Below, in pieces: positions 21,354-30,413 of a stretch of 64,000 nucleotides of DNA. The translations under genes were made by a program, and so were the position numbers. The notes under the pieces were generated by a model that was not told the DNA's origin, made no database searches, and saw only the letters and a list, made by a program, of their open reading frames with translations. The stretch is from Methanothermobacter sp. MT-2 (GTDB lineage Archaea > Methanobacteriota > Methanobacteria > Methanobacteriales > DSM-23052): positions 1,458,739-1,522,738 of the forward strand of contig AP017647.1 of assembly GCA_003584625.1 (NCBI GenBank), in the 5' to 3' direction. Within the stretch, counting starts at the first letter, position 1; every line of letters starts with the position of its first letter.

Positions 21354-21442
21354 AAAAATTAATTCATAATATGTGAACACAACTACACAAAAAGTGTTAA
21401 ATTTAAATATCAGTAAATCCAAGAACGATACGGTGAATAGCT

Positions 21443-22255
21443 ATGATAACAGAAAAAACCCTAAAAGAAATCTTCAAAATTAACATTTACCGCTGGAAAA
21501 CCGCCATAACCCTCATAGAAAAAAATTCCATCACTACAAGAGGTTACTCCATAGAAGACCTGATCGAAAACGTCAACTTCGCCGATATAATCTTCCTATT
21601 ATTAATGGGCGACCTACCATCCCAAAAAGAATCCAAAATGCTCAACGCAATACTAGTATCATTCTGCGACCATAGCATCACACCACCCAGCACACAAGTC
21701 GCACGCCTCACAAGTTCCACAGGCTCACCCCTAAACGCATCTCTTGCAGCTGGCCTATTAGCCTTCGGAGAAAAACACGCAGGCGCCATAGAAAAAGCCA
21801 TGAAACTACTCCAAGATACCATAAAGCTCTGTGAAACTGAAAAAGACATACCATCCCTAGCCAAACAAATCACAGACAAACACCTACAAAATGCTAAGAA
21901 AATACCAGGATATGGTCATAGATACCACCATAAAGATCCAAGAGCAGCCAGAATCCTAAAAGTAGCAGAAAAATTGGAATGCACCGGACCACACACCCAA
22001 CTAGCAAAAGAAATCGAAAAAACACTACACAAAACCAAAAAAATACACATAAATATCGACGGAGCCAACGCAGCAATACTATCCGACCTAGGATTTCACT
22101 GGAGCACCGGAACAGGAATATTCATGATAGGAAGACTACCAGGACTAATAGCCCACATAAACGAAGAAAAAACACAAGAAAAACCATTCAGAAAAACCCT
22201 AAAACTTGAAGAAATACAATACTACGGAAAAAAACCAAAAAAAATAACAATATAA
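21443..22255 (+). CDS. Citrate synthase-like protein (short form; citryl-CoA lyase or citrate synthase activity)
   Basis: 270 residues, much shorter than standard citrate synthase (about 370-430), but the catalytic segments are present: FGEKHAGAIE (first His), PGYGHRYHHKDPRA (second His and Arg) and NIDGANAAILSDLGF (catalytic Asp). The short form is known in archaea, where annotation varies between citryl-CoA lyase and citrate synthase. It is divergent from pstS2 with a TATA-like TTTAAATATC upstream. Together with the nearby por and fumarase genes it would belong to C4/C6 acid metabolism. The actual reaction is uncertain. Confidence 0.8.
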   Translation: MITEKTLKEIFKINIYRWKTAITLIEKNSITTRGYSIEDLIENVNFADIIFLLLMGDLPSQKESKMLNAILVSFCDHSITPPSTQVARLTSSTGSPLNASLAAGLLAFGEKHAGAIEKAMKLLQDTIKLCETEKDIPSLAKQITDKHLQNAKKIPGYGHRYHHKDPRAARILKVAEKLECTGPHTQLAKEIEKTLHKTKKIHINIDGANAAILSDLGFHWSTGTGIFMIGRLPGLIAHINEEKTQEKPFRKTLKLEEIQYYGKKPKKITI

Positions 22256-22290
22256 GAACACACAAAAGCCTTCTACTAACAACCATAAAC

Positions 22291-22524
22291 TACCCCCACC
22301 CCCCCTCGGACAGGACCTCCCACTTTATGATCACCCTCTGATAAGTGATTATGAAAAGTAGAGATTTTCTCTCTACAGGTTTTCAACTTTTCCAGCCCCC
22401 CAAATCCTCTCCTCATGCCCTACCAGCCCTCTCAACCTTGTAGGCAATACATGGAACAAACATATAGGTTAACCGCAACCTCCCCCATTGCATCCCCACC
22501 TTCAAGGGGGCTTAGCAGCAACAG
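22291..22524 (+). repeat. Dispersed intergenic element, divergent copy E
   Basis: Fills the 348-base gap between the citrate-synthase-like gene and the HTH-PhoU gene. It has the C-rich left end (CCACCCCCCCTC), an ATCAC/GTGAT hairpin, a perfect 7-bp hairpin GTAGAGA-TTTTC-TCTCTAC, a GCCCTAC...GTAGGC pairing, and the terminal CCCC-ACCTTCAA-GGGGG hairpin followed by CTTAGCAGCAACAG. The terminal part corresponds to copy A (GGGGGGTCTTACAAGCAAG), and the tail to copy F at 28533. Confidence 0.55.
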
Positions 22525-22603
22525 AAAGTTAAAATCTACACTCCCCCCAATCCATTTAAAGGATATCCCATGACTAGCATGGAATGGCCCTTCAAAAAAA
22601 AAA

Positions 22604-23494
22604 TCAAGGTTTCCTGAACCTCTCAGGAGTGGTTGTGCGTGGAATATTCATATAAAATTCCACAGCAGTATCTATGATTTCAACAGAAATATCACCTATC
22701 CTCTCAAAGGTCTTAACAATCCTTGAAAGAGAAATATAATATGTTGAACGCTCCTTCTCATCAAATGAAGTTTCAGCCATCTGACTCACGATACAATTAA
22801 GCGCCTTTTTCTGTATCCTATGTATTTCCTCCTCAAGCCGCATAACATCATCCTTAAGCTCCAATTTTTCGTTAAGGAAAGCATCCATGGCCTTTTTAAC
22901 CATGCTGATAGCAGTTTCATACATCCCACTAAGATACTCCATTATCTCTGGGTCAACAGGATAAGCTTCCTTAACCGTGAAATTAGCCAGTATACCTGAA
23001 TGATCACCTATACGTTCGAGATCATATGCGATTTCGGTGAAAACCACAGCCCTCCCAAACTCAGAATAAGGATTCATGGATATGGCAGTATCAATTGAAG
23101 ACCTAATCTTCTCATGCATATGATTAGTAACATAATCCATTTTAAGGGCTTCATTTGCAAGTTCCTTATCATAGGTGGTGAGAGCCTTAAAGGATTTTTC
23201 AAGCTGTTTACACACATGCTTTGCCATATCCTTTAAAAGCTCCTTGATGAAAAAACTTCCCGCATATTCTCTTGAAGTTAATTCCTCGCCAAAAATATCT
23301 GAAAATTCCTCAAATCTTTGAAGATCAACCATATAAGCTCTCTTAACAACACCCTTCCTTATAAGGGGTCTGAGCAATTTAGTAACATAACGTCGGGTAA
23401 TCCCAAGCCTTTCAGCTATTTCATCTTGTGTAGATGGATTCTCATATAATATCACATCGATTATAGCCTTTAAAGTGGCATTTTTCCCAGGCAT
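22604..23494 (-). CDS. HTH-domain PhoU family regulator
   Basis: About 296 residues. The N-terminal winged helix-turn-helix (about 1-60: STQDEIAERLGITRRYVTKLLRPLIRKG) is fused to two PhoU helical repeats (about 90-290, with EIAYDLERIGDHSGILA and RIVKTFERIGDISVEI). This architecture suggests a DNA-binding phosphate-responsive regulator. It follows the membrane protein gene immediately, and the GTG/ATG choices between 23503 and 23494 differ by only three residues. It is located near the pst operon, whose promoter carries palindromes. Confidence 0.88.
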   Translation of the reverse strand: MPGKNATLKAIIDVILYENPSTQDEIAERLGITRRYVTKLLRPLIRKGVVKRAYMVDLQRFEEFSDIFGEELTSREYAGSFFIKELLKDMAKHVCKQLEKSFKALTTYDKELANEALKMDYVTNHMHEKIRSSIDTAISMNPYSEFGRAVVFTEIAYDLERIGDHSGILANFTVKEAYPVDPEIMEYLSGMYETAISMVKKAMDAFLNEKLELKDDVMRLEEEIHRIQKKALNCIVSQMAETSFDEKERSTYYISLSRIVKTFERIGDISVEIIDTAVEFYMNIPRTTTPERFRKP

Positions 23495-23503
23495 TTCCAT
23501 CAC

Positions 23504-24097
23504 TTATGTTTTATCCTCAGTTATTATAACTATGGATTCATTAAAGATAACAGCTACCACATAAAGTAAGATTGTGATTATAACCACTGAGATCAGAACA
23601 TCAAACTGATAAAATAATGGACTATACAATCTAACAATAGGTGAATTCACATCTACAAATCCCCTCAAAAGGAGTAAGAAACCAGCGAAGATAAGTAAGT
23701 ACCCATAGAACTTCTTTATCTCATCAGGTTTGAAAAATGGATACAATCCCATTATAAAAAGTCCAAGGCCCATGGACCTGAAAAGATTCCAATGGGTTAC
23801 ACCCTCCAAAAGATAGAGTACACTCTTTGATTTCCAATAGAAATTTGCCAGGAAGTTTATAACCTCTATTACGAGTATAATAATAAGTGGGATTGTGAAA
23901 ACTATCTTATCCTCCACTATCCGCGTTTTAACATTCCCCAGCGGCTCTCTGAAATAATGGGATAATAACTGGTAGAGCATCGAACCTAAAACAGCACCTA
24001 ACGCTGTACCACCCACCCCAAGTTTTTGGGTGGTGAATGCTACTATCCCTGATATTATCCCTGCCATTATTATATCAAATGCCTTGGACAATTCCAT
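23504..24097 (-). CDS. Uncharacterised multi-pass membrane protein co-transcribed with the HTH-PhoU regulator
   Basis: About 197 residues. The N-terminal part (GIISGIVAFTTQKLGVGGTALGAVLGSMLYQLLSHY) is a glycine-rich membrane segment also seen in small archaeal/bacterial membrane proteins. Four more hydrophobic segments follow. Function unknown. Its stop codon is adjacent to the regulator start, so the two are probably translated together; it may sense or signal phosphate or membrane state to the regulator. Start taken as ATG 24097; an in-frame TTG at 24103 is possible. Confidence 0.75.
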   Translation of the reverse strand: MELSKAFDIIMAGIISGIVAFTTQKLGVGGTALGAVLGSMLYQLLSHYFREPLGNVKTRIVEDKIVFTIPLIIILVIEVINFLANFYWKSKSVLYLLEGVTHWNLFRSMGLGLFIMGLYPFFKPDEIKKFYGYLLIFAGFLLLLRGFVDVNSPIVRLYSPLFYQFDVLISVVIITILLYVVAVIFNESIVIITEDKT

Positions 24098-24151
24098 CAC
24101 CAAAAAATATTATTCCCCATAAACTCTTACCAGGAGAATTAATCACTATCA

Positions 24152-24223
24152 AGCCTTAGGGGGGATTTGAACCCCCGACCTCTGCCTTACCAAGGCAGCG
24201 CTCTACCACTGAGCTACTAAGGC
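24152..24223 (-). tRNA. tRNA-Thr (anticodon GGT)
   Basis: A complete cloverleaf on the minus strand: acceptor GCCTTAG pairs with CTAAGGC, the D-arm GCTC/GAGC and anticodon stem CTGCC/GGCAG are intact, the loop is TTGGTAA (anticodon GGT), and the T-arm has GGTTCAAAT. The discriminator base is T, as usual for archaeal Thr tRNAs. No intron. The CCA end is not encoded. Confidence 0.95.
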
Positions 24224-24242
24224 TAAAATAGATAAAAATTAA

Positions 24243-24326
<84 letters not shown>

Positions 24327-24386
24327 TGGTAATTAATAAATAGTAAAAAACTGGTATATTAAGTTAACGGTTAGGCTAGAGGATCA

Positions 24387-24629
24387 AAGTGGCCATAAAC
24401 CCACCCCCCTCCGGGTGATTTCGATGAAAAATCTTCTAAGTGTAGATTTCTTCACAGTTGGGCGTTTCACCCGGCTTCACACCTATGGATTCATACTTCC
24501 CTCAAGAGGACTGTCACCAGGCCCCACACCTTTTATTAAGGAGTGGAATACAACCTATGAAAAAAAGGAAATTTATTTATCCCCCTATTGTGTACCTCCC
24601 CCAGGGTGGTGGGGGGTCTTACAAGCAAG
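24387..24629 (+). repeat. Dispersed intergenic element, copy A
   Basis: Left end CCACCCCCCTCC; hairpin AAATCT...AGATTT; CGGCTTCACACCTATGGATTC; GAAATTTATTTATCCCCC; CTATTGTGTACCTCCCCC; and terminal GGGGGGTCTTACAAGCAAG. Matches copy C (5319) and copy B (53654) in all blocks. The hairpin arms differ from copies B and C (GCTTCC/GGAAGC) yet remain complementary. The element is the only thing in the 345-base gap between the tRNA-Leu gene and the ferredoxin gene; its TTTATTTAT segment could serve as a promoter for the latter. Confidence 0.8.
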
Positions 24630-24670
24630 ATAAATCCCCCCCCTAAAAATTGCATTGTAGGTGGATTTGA

Positions 24671-24835
24671 TTGCGATTACTTGACAAGTGTGGATGTTGT
24701 GGCGCTTGTGTGAATATATGCCCATATGACATCTTGGAAATGGAAAAAAATATTATAATAAATGGAGAATGTAGGGAATGCGGTACTTGCAGTATAGTGT
24801 GTCCAGTGAACGCCATTCAAATAAAGAGGGCGTAG
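24671..24835 (+). CDS. 2[4Fe-4S] ferredoxin (54 aa), probable partner of geranylgeranyl reductase
   Basis: A short gene beginning TTG at 24671 with TAGGTGG upstream. It encodes KCGCCGACVNICP and CRECGTCSIVCP, two complete [4Fe-4S] motifs, and ends only three bases before the reductase ATG. A ferredoxin gene adjacent to geranylgeranyl reductase is known in Methanosarcina, where the ferredoxin supplies electrons for saturating archaeal lipid chains. Confidence 0.88.
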   Translation: MRLLDKCGCCGACVNICPYDILEMEKNIIINGECRECGTCSIVCPVNAIQIKRA

Positions 24836-24838
24836 ATC

Positions 24839-25996
24839 ATGAAATATGACCTCATAGTGGTTGGGGGGAGGGTGGCAGGATCCATATCATCATTCTACGC
24901 ATCAAAATATGGTCTTAAAGTTCTCATGATAGAAAAAAACCCAGAGATAGGTGTGCCTGTCCAATGTGCCGGGGCTGTTAGCGACACCTTCTTCAAATCC
25001 ATGAAGATAAAACCATCATCACGGTTCACTTGTTCTAAGATAACAGGTGCATGCATACACGCACCCTCAGGTGCAAGCTTTTTAACTAGAGACCCTCTCA
25101 TAACAGGTTATATTGTTGAAAGAAAAATATTCGATAAACACCTTGCTATCATGGCAGCTGAACAAGGAACTGATATAATGCTCAACACAATAGCAAAAAA
25201 CCTCATAATAAAAGATGGGAGAGTAACTGGTGTAACAGTTAAAAAAGATGGTCAAATATTTGATATCCATTCAGATATTGTAATAGCTGCAGATGGAATC
25301 CAATCAAAAATAGCCAGAAAAGCCGGTCTCGACACAAGATTTAAAGCAGACGAAATTTGCTCATGTGCACAATCAGAAATGGTAGGAGTTAACATAAAAA
25401 AAGAAACAATGGAATTTTATCTTGGAAATAGAACAGCTCCCGGCGGTTACCTCTGGATATTTCCAAAAGGAGATGAAAGAGCAAATATCGGTGTTGGAAT
25501 ACGCAGAAATGAATGGAACAAGAAAAGCGCCCACTATTACCTTAAAAAATTCACATCAAAATTAGATGCAACTGAAATAGAATTCAACATAGGAGCCGTG
25601 CCATTGGGAGGACCCATTAAAAAAACCTATGCTGATGGTCTCCTTGTAGTAGGCGATGCCGCTGGACAAGTAGACCCACTAACCGGTGGAGGGATACACA
25701 CAGCCGCCGAATGCGCCAAGATAGCAAGTGAAACAGTGGTAGAAGCCATAGAGAAAGGTAGAACCGATGCAAAATTCCTGAAAGAATATGAGAAGAGATG
25801 GTATAAGAAAATAGGAGTCAACATTGAAAGATCCCTTAAATACAGGAAAATACTTGACAAACTAACCGATAAAGACCTTAATAACCTAGTAGAATCATTA
25901 AAAGGAAAAGAATTAAATTTAACATCTAAACTTTCACTCCTTAAACTCGTGAAAAACTATCCAGATATCCTGAAAATCCTAAAGGAAATACTATAA
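24839..25996 (+). CDS. Geranylgeranyl reductase family flavoprotein
   Basis: A 385-residue FAD-dependent reductase that hydrogenates the double bonds of geranylgeranyl lipid chains (archaeol synthesis) or of dolichol-type carriers. N-terminal dinucleotide-binding segment IVVGGRVAGSISSFYASKYG, a PVQCAGAVS segment near residue 42, and GDAAGQVDPLTGGGIHTAAECA near 275 (FAD motif of the family) are all present. The ferredoxin is directly upstream and the large glycosyltransferase-like membrane protein follows closely. Confidence 0.9.
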   Translation: MKYDLIVVGGRVAGSISSFYASKYGLKVLMIEKNPEIGVPVQCAGAVSDTFFKSMKIKPSSRFTCSKITGACIHAPSGASFLTRDPLITGYIVERKIFDKHLAIMAAEQGTDIMLNTIAKNLIIKDGRVTGVTVKKDGQIFDIHSDIVIAADGIQSKIARKAGLDTRFKADEICSCAQSEMVGVNIKKETMEFYLGNRTAPGGYLWIFPKGDERANIGVGIRRNEWNKKSAHYYLKKFTSKLDATEIEFNIGAVPLGGPIKKTYADGLLVVGDAAGQVDPLTGGGIHTAAECAKIASETVVEAIEKGRTDAKFLKEYEKRWYKKIGVNIERSLKYRKILDKLTDKDLNNLVESLKGKELNLTSKLSLLKLVKNYPDILKILKEIL

Positions 25997-26012
25997 AATT
26001 TCGGTGATAACA

Positions 26013-28496
26013 TTGACAAAAAACAAATACCTTACATTGATATGTATACTGGCCTTTATCATAAGACTCATACCCAGTAGAAATTTCGCATTCCCTGGTA
26101 ACGATGCCTACATCCACCACGACATCGTAATGAGACTAGCCACAGAAGGCCTAGGTATACTTTCAAAGAATCCAACTTCCTTATTAGGACTCAAACCATA
26201 TGCTTATCCACCACTATACCATATACTAGGACTCTTCCTGTATAAAATATTCAATAGTTCTCTTGTATTCTTTGTTTTACCCCCAATCCTTGGCATATTA
26301 TCCATCCTAATATTCTATAAGATTTCAGTGGAAATCTTCGAAGATGAGAGAAAATCTATCCTCGCAACCTTCCTATTCTCCATGGCACCATCATTCGTGA
26401 CTAGAACATCAGTTTTCATACCAGAATCCCTAGGACTCTTATTATTCACCAGTATACTATATCTTATTATAAAATATGCCAAGAGCATGCCAGGATACCC
26501 AGATCTCGACAATTTCACCCTAGGAGGATTCTTTAACATATTCAAAGGAGACCTAAAATATCTTATAACAGCCCTTGTAATATTCGCCATATATCTTTTC
26601 ACCCACCGGGGATGGGTATTCCTCAGCATAACCATACTAATATTCATGTTAACATTCCTAGTACCCTCATTTAAAAAAAGACCAGTAGAAATCTCCTTAT
26701 TATTCATCCTCGCAGCTGTTGGCATTTTAGAATTTATAATATTCGCTGCCCGTTTCCAGACACAACCAGTTACAATACTTGGATTCCCAAAATGGATGGG
26801 TTTAATCCAGATTATATTCGGATTATATGGTGCATACTTTTTCATAAAATCAAAAAATCCCATCTACAAATTTACCGTTTTATGGTTCATCATATTCGCA
26901 GTGATAGGAACCTACTCCTTCAGATTCAGAGACCCTTACGCAACAATACCCCTATGCCTAATGGCCGGCTACGGACTCTCAGAAGCCATTATAAGATTAG
27001 AGAAGATGAAAATACCAGATTATAGGATTCTCAAGAAAAACCTCACACCCTATATAAAATTATTTGTTATTTCACTCCTTTTGATAATACCCATCACACA
27101 AGGGGGTGCGATAGCCTACTTAAACGTTATAAACCCCTCACAAGAACAGATAGAAGCATTTAAATGGATAGAGAAGAACACCCCAACAGATTCCGTGTTC
27201 CTGGCCACCATGGATGACGCTTACCTACTCATAGGTAACACTCACCGAAGAGATGTTCTACTATGGAAAACAATCTACCAGGGGATGATGGGTAATCCAC
27301 CCACACTAAAAGAGAAGGAAATGAGCGAACAGGAAGTAAAAACAATATTCACCACATCGCAGCCCAATGAAGCATACTATTTCATTGAAAAAAACAACAT
27401 AACATACATTTACATTAGAAAAGACATGCACCAACAAGGCCTAGGCTTATATCTCCCCACAGACACCCATTTCAAAACTCTTATCGTTACAGGGGACGCC
27501 GCAGTATATCAATACATCCCAAACCCTCCCATAGAAGGTAATGGGAGCAAAATAAACTTCACAGGAAACCCAGAATATGAAAAGATCACCAATTTTATAG
27601 AAAAATTCTGGAACGGATACTCTTATTCAGAAAATGGAGGATACACTCCAATAGAATATGATCCTGCCAGAGATTTGGAATTTGGAAGCGTCTTTAAAGG
27701 CTGCTATGAAGACAATGCAATGATAGCAGTACTATATTATAAACTATCTGAAAAAACCGGGAACATCCAACTTAAAGAAAGGTCAGATTATCTGATCGAA
27801 TGGTTGGAATACAAACAGATGACAAACGGATCATTTCCAGGGGGCATGCCACCAGCAGAATACACCTTAACAACAACCCAGACAATCCACCCACTAAAAG
27901 AGCTCAAAACAGATAAAAGCGAAAAAATAGTGGATAAGGGATCGCGATTCGTTGAAAACCAGATAAATGATGGGGAAATAAATATAGCGGCTAACAGAGG
28001 ATCATCACAGCTTATAGGAACAGACTACCTTAAACTTAAAACAGAATCCCAAGTAAGTGGAATGAACCAAAACAAGGAAATCATATATAAAGTAATCGAA
28101 AAACAAAAAGGGGACGGATCCTGGACCCCTAATGCCTATGAAAACATCGAAATACTTAAAGGACTATCCCTATATTACCTGGCAACAAACGATACAAAAA
28201 CCCTAAAGGCACTCAAAAAGGGTTCAGAATGGCTCAAATCCCACCAAGACGAGAATGGCAAATTCAAAGGCGACGGAGACTCTGAAATATACTCTATAGG
28301 GCATTACGCAGACGCAATCCTAGTATACTACGCAGCAGGTGACGAAAAGGCCATGGAAAAAACCCTTAACTACACCCTAAAAAAGGATATAGAAGGGGAT
28401 CCAACACCACTAAAATCATATTTAACCCTATTCTGGGACTTGAAAACAATATATGACGAAGACAAAGCCCTTGAATTATCATCTAAAATATTATAA
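26013..28496 (+). CDS. Large multi-pass membrane protein, STT3/GT39-like N-terminus with alpha/alpha-toroid-like C-terminal domain
   Basis: About 827 residues. The N-terminal ~390 residues carry around 11-12 membrane helices. An early acidic loop (FAFPGNDAYIHHDIV, about 23-37) resembles the first external loop of STT3/AglB and GT39 glycosyltransferases. After the membrane part, AFKWIEKNTPTDSVFLA and DDAYLLIGNTHRR resemble the soluble part of STT3-type proteins, but no WWDYG motif is seen. The last ~250 residues (DGSWTPNAYENIEILKGL, GSEWLKSHQDENGKFKG) look like a six-hairpin toroid. Start TTG 26013 follows GGTGAT. A role in lipid-linked sugar transfer is inferred; the substrate is unknown. Confidence 0.65.
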   Translation: MTKNKYLTLICILAFIIRLIPSRNFAFPGNDAYIHHDIVMRLATEGLGILSKNPTSLLGLKPYAYPPLYHILGLFLYKIFNSSLVFFVLPPILGILSILIFYKISVEIFEDERKSILATFLFSMAPSFVTRTSVFIPESLGLLLFTSILYLIIKYAKSMPGYPDLDNFTLGGFFNIFKGDLKYLITALVIFAIYLFTHRGWVFLSITILIFMLTFLVPSFKKRPVEISLLFILAAVGILEFIIFAARFQTQPVTILGFPKWMGLIQIIFGLYGAYFFIKSKNPIYKFTVLWFIIFAVIGTYSFRFRDPYATIPLCLMAGYGLSEAIIRLEKMKIPDYRILKKNLTPYIKLFVISLLLIIPITQGGAIAYLNVINPSQEQIEAFKWIEKNTPTDSVFLATMDDAYLLIGNTHRRDVLLWKTIYQGMMGNPPTLKEKEMSEQEVKTIFTTSQPNEAYYFIEKNNITYIYIRKDMHQQGLGLYLPTDTHFKTLIVTGDAAVYQYIPNPPIEGNGSKINFTGNPEYEKITNFIEKFWNGYSYSENGGYTPIEYDPARDLEFGSVFKGCYEDNAMIAVLYYKLSEKTGNIQLKERSDYLIEWLEYKQMTNGSFPGGMPPAEYTLTTTQTIHPLKELKTDKSEKIVDKGSRFVENQINDGEINIAANRGSSQLIGTDYLKLKTESQVSGMNQNKEIIYKVIEKQKGDGSWTPNAYENIEILKGLSLYYLATNDTKTLKALKKGSEWLKSHQDENGKFKGDGDSEIYSIGHYADAILVYYAAGDEKAMEKTLNYTLKKDIEGDPTPLKSYLTLFWDLKTIYDEDKALELSSKIL

Positions 28497-28532
28497 TCCC
28501 TCCCCATACCAAAAAATAGTACAAGTATTTAT

Positions 28533-28802
28533 TCACCCCCCCTACAAGAATATCTAAGGGTGGTTTTTCGCTGATGGACCCAAATGAAATCTTCTTGAAT
28601 GCGAAACATCCCATCCTCCAAAGGCATGAGTTACACTTCCCCCACCCACCTTAAGTGGCTTATAAATGATAGTCTTTCTCCATAACCGTTTAAAGGCCGT
28701 CTATGCATCTATAATCACCCTATTATGGATACTACAATATAAAACTACTACCAACTCCATCCCCCCTTTATCTCACACCAATTGAGGGATTAGCAGCAAC
28801 TG
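28533..28802 (+). repeat. Dispersed intergenic element, divergent copy F
   Basis: In the 631-base gap between the STT3-like gene and the eha cluster. It begins with a C-run (TCACCCCCCCTAC), has a possible TTTTCGC...GCGAAA pairing, and ends with a CTCA-CACCAAT-TGAG hairpin followed by ATTAGCAGCAACTGG. The tail matches copy E (22291) over TTAGCAGCAAC. The middle is poorly conserved. Confidence 0.5.
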
Positions 28803-29127
28803 GCGAATATAATCAGAAATAAGAAAAGTTTATAATATATTCATATTCTCTAGGGTAAAACAAAACATATTTATATGTTTTAGGAGAAGAATTAAGGTGA
28901 GGTATAAAGGGATAATGCGGGTATGAGGTGGAAAAAAATGTTTAATATATTTTCATTCACACTCAAAGATTTTTTGAAAAAAACATTAAACATCTGAGCA
29001 TCCCCTCAAATTCCATAACCTATCCTGGCTTATCCAGCCGATATACAAGATCTGGGGATACCAGAGATGATGATATAAACTTGGACAAATCCAATATTAT
29101 TTTTAGGGAGTGCTGGGGTGAATACCT
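28803..29127 (+). promoter_or_regulatory. Promoter and long leader of the eha cluster
   Basis: A TATA-type element AAAAGTTTATAATAT lies at 28824-28838, and a second A/T element AAACATATTTATATGTTT (inverted repeat) at about 28862-28879. Downstream are an inverted pair ATGTTTAAT/ATTAAACAT enclosing the 19-codon ORF, and two small stem-loops CTGG-N5-CCAG at 29025-29037 and 29052-29064. If transcription starts from the first TATA, the eha transcript has a leader of about 270 bases. Boundaries are uncertain. Confidence 0.4.
28938..28997 (+). CDS. Possible 19-residue micro-ORF in the eha leader
   Basis: ATG at 28938 is preceded by TGAGGTGG at ideal spacing and runs 19 codons (MFNIFSFTLKDFLKKTLNI) to a TGA. 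The peptide would be amphipathic, hydrophobic with four lysines. It occupies the position where ehaA would be expected. It may be a leader peptide, a small membrane protein or chance; only the strong ribosome binding site supports it. Confidence 0.3.
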   Translation: MFNIFSFTLKDFLKKTLNI

Positions 29128-29628
29128 TTGAATGAGATAATTTCGATTGCAATCGCCACAGTCTTGGCCTGGCTAAATTTCGTGTTAATAGATATATGGA
29201 TGGGTCTTCCTGAAGCCCCAGGTGTCAGAGGCGCTAAAGCCATTGGAAAATCCATAGAGAAGAGAGGAGGGGACTTAGGTGGTGGCTATTTTTCAGGGAA
29301 TATTGTATGTTCTCCAGATGCCTCAGCAGGCACACTACTAGCATCCTGCGGCTACTATGGATTCGGGGGCCCTGAAGGTGGTTTAATAGCCGCATTATTC
29401 GTCTACTTTGGGAATAGGATGTGCGCAGACCCTGGATATGCTGGGACAACCGGAGCCCTAAGCATAACCTTCATAATATGGATAGCATCACATTTCGGCA
29501 TCACACCAAACTACTTTATAGTAGGTATGGTCATTGCCATACTAACAATCCAAGGCTTATATCATCCACTATCATCCAAGCTCATCGGTAAAATAGCCAG
29601 AAAAATGGATAGAAAAGTCATAAAATAG
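29128..29628 (+). CDS. ehaB: Eha complex membrane subunit, EhaB-like
   Basis: First gene of the energy-converting [NiFe]-hydrogenase A cluster, 166 residues, with about four membrane helices and conserved glycine-rich loops ([30 protein letters not shown]). TTG start with GGGGTGAA upstream. Counting back from the unambiguous EhaJ (NuoH-like), EhaN and EhaO, it occupies the B position. No gene in the A position is found. The complex uses ion motive force to reduce ferredoxin with H2, replenishing the methanogenic cycle. Confidence 0.75.
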   Translation: MNEIISIAIATVLAWLNFVLIDIWMGLPEAPGVRGAKAIGKSIEKRGGDLGGGYFSGNIVCSPDASAGTLLASCGYYGFGGPEGGLIAALFVYFGNRMCADPGYAGTTGALSITFIIWIASHFGITPNYFIVGMVIAILTIQGLYHPLSSKLIGKIARKMDRKVIK

Positions 29629-29636
29629 TGGTAAAG

Positions 29637-29888
29637 ATGATAGAAGAGACAATAATAGCATGCATAATAATATACATGGTCTTAAGACTCTTCATAACAC
29701 AGAATAGACTCGAAAGGATGCCATATCTCAATGTTATAAACTTTGGAGTGGCTGCAGTTATAACACTCAGGAATCCATCCCCATTGGGAGCTATAACATC
29801 CATGGTATATTTCATACTTGCAACAGTAGGTGCAAATGCCATAGCATTCACCATAAGCAAAGTAAAGGAGATAGAACATGGTGATTGA
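29637..29888 (+). CDS. ehaC: Eha complex membrane subunit, EhaC-like
   Basis: An 83-residue protein with two or three membrane helices, cf. small Mrp/NuoK-neighbour subunits. Start ATG 29637 is chosen over a GTG at 29628 that overlaps the previous stop. It overlaps the next gene by 11 bases. Assignment is by order in the cluster. Confidence 0.7.
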   Translation: MIEETIIACIIIYMVLRLFITQNRLERMPYLNVINFGVAAVITLRNPSPLGAITSMVYFILATVGANAIAFTISKVKEIEHGD

Positions 29889-30135
29889 ATTTGTATATGC
29901 CGCGGCCATCCTCATGATAGTAGGAGCACTAGGAGGAGTGCTCCAAACAAGACCCATAGACAAATTCCTGATGTTAGCAGTCTTAGGGGATGGTCTGATT
30001 AGTATAGTGGCAACCTTCGGCTACCTGGACGTGGCCATGGCATCCTCATTCATGACCTTTGTAGGCATAATCATAATGATGATAGGCTTGGTCAGAGTAC
30101 TTGAAATCAGGAAAATGCGAGGCGAAATAGGATGA
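29878..30135 (+). CDS. ehaD: Eha complex membrane subunit, EhaD-like
   Basis: An 85-residue hydrophobic subunit (EFVYAAAILMIVGALGG..., VGIIIMMIGLVRVLEI), probably three helices and resembling MrpF/G-size proteins. AAGGAGA precedes the ATG, and it overlaps the following gene by four bases. Named by order in the cluster. Confidence 0.7.
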   Translation: MVIEFVYAAAILMIVGALGGVLQTRPIDKFLMLAVLGDGLISIVATFGYLDVAMASSFMTFVGIIIMMIGLVRVLEIRKMRGEIG

Positions 30136-30413
30136 TATCACCTACAGAGACACTACCATTAATATCATTTTACCTAGGATTAACCCTAGTACTGATTGGG
30201 AGTCTTGGGGTTGTATTCGGGCCTAAAACTTCAACAGAGCCCATACTTAGGATAATAAACCTTACAGTCCCTTCTACAGGCGTTGCATTAATCTTCTTAA
30301 GTTATAATTATACCCTTGCGATGTTAACATTCCTCAGTGTGAACCCCATCCTTTATATTATAATGATAAGGGCTATTATAAAATTAGAAGAAATGGGAGG
30401 CTCTACAAGTTGA
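30132..30413 (+). CDS. ehaE: Eha complex membrane subunit, EhaE-like
   Basis: A 93-residue protein with three helices (FYLGLTLVLIGSLGVVFG, VPSTGVALIFLSYNY), similar in size to MrpC/NuoK-like subunits. Four-base overlaps on both sides show tight translational coupling. Named by order. Confidence 0.7.
   Translation: MISPTETLPLISFYLGLTLVLIGSLGVVFGPKTSTEPILRIINLTVPSTGVALIFLSYNYTLAMLTFLSVNPILYIIMIRAIIKLEEMGGSTS

Noticed and set aside
22291..22524. CRISPR array or tandem repeat
   Set aside because: No regularly spaced direct repeats; only hairpins and C-runs.
24415..24646. Two short plus-strand ORFs inside element copy A
   Set aside because: No counterpart of the same frame in the other copies and no ribosome binding site; explained by the repeat.
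29060..29080. C/D box small RNA (ATGATGA at 29067)
   Set aside because: A C box-like sequence is present but no CTGA D box at a usable distance.
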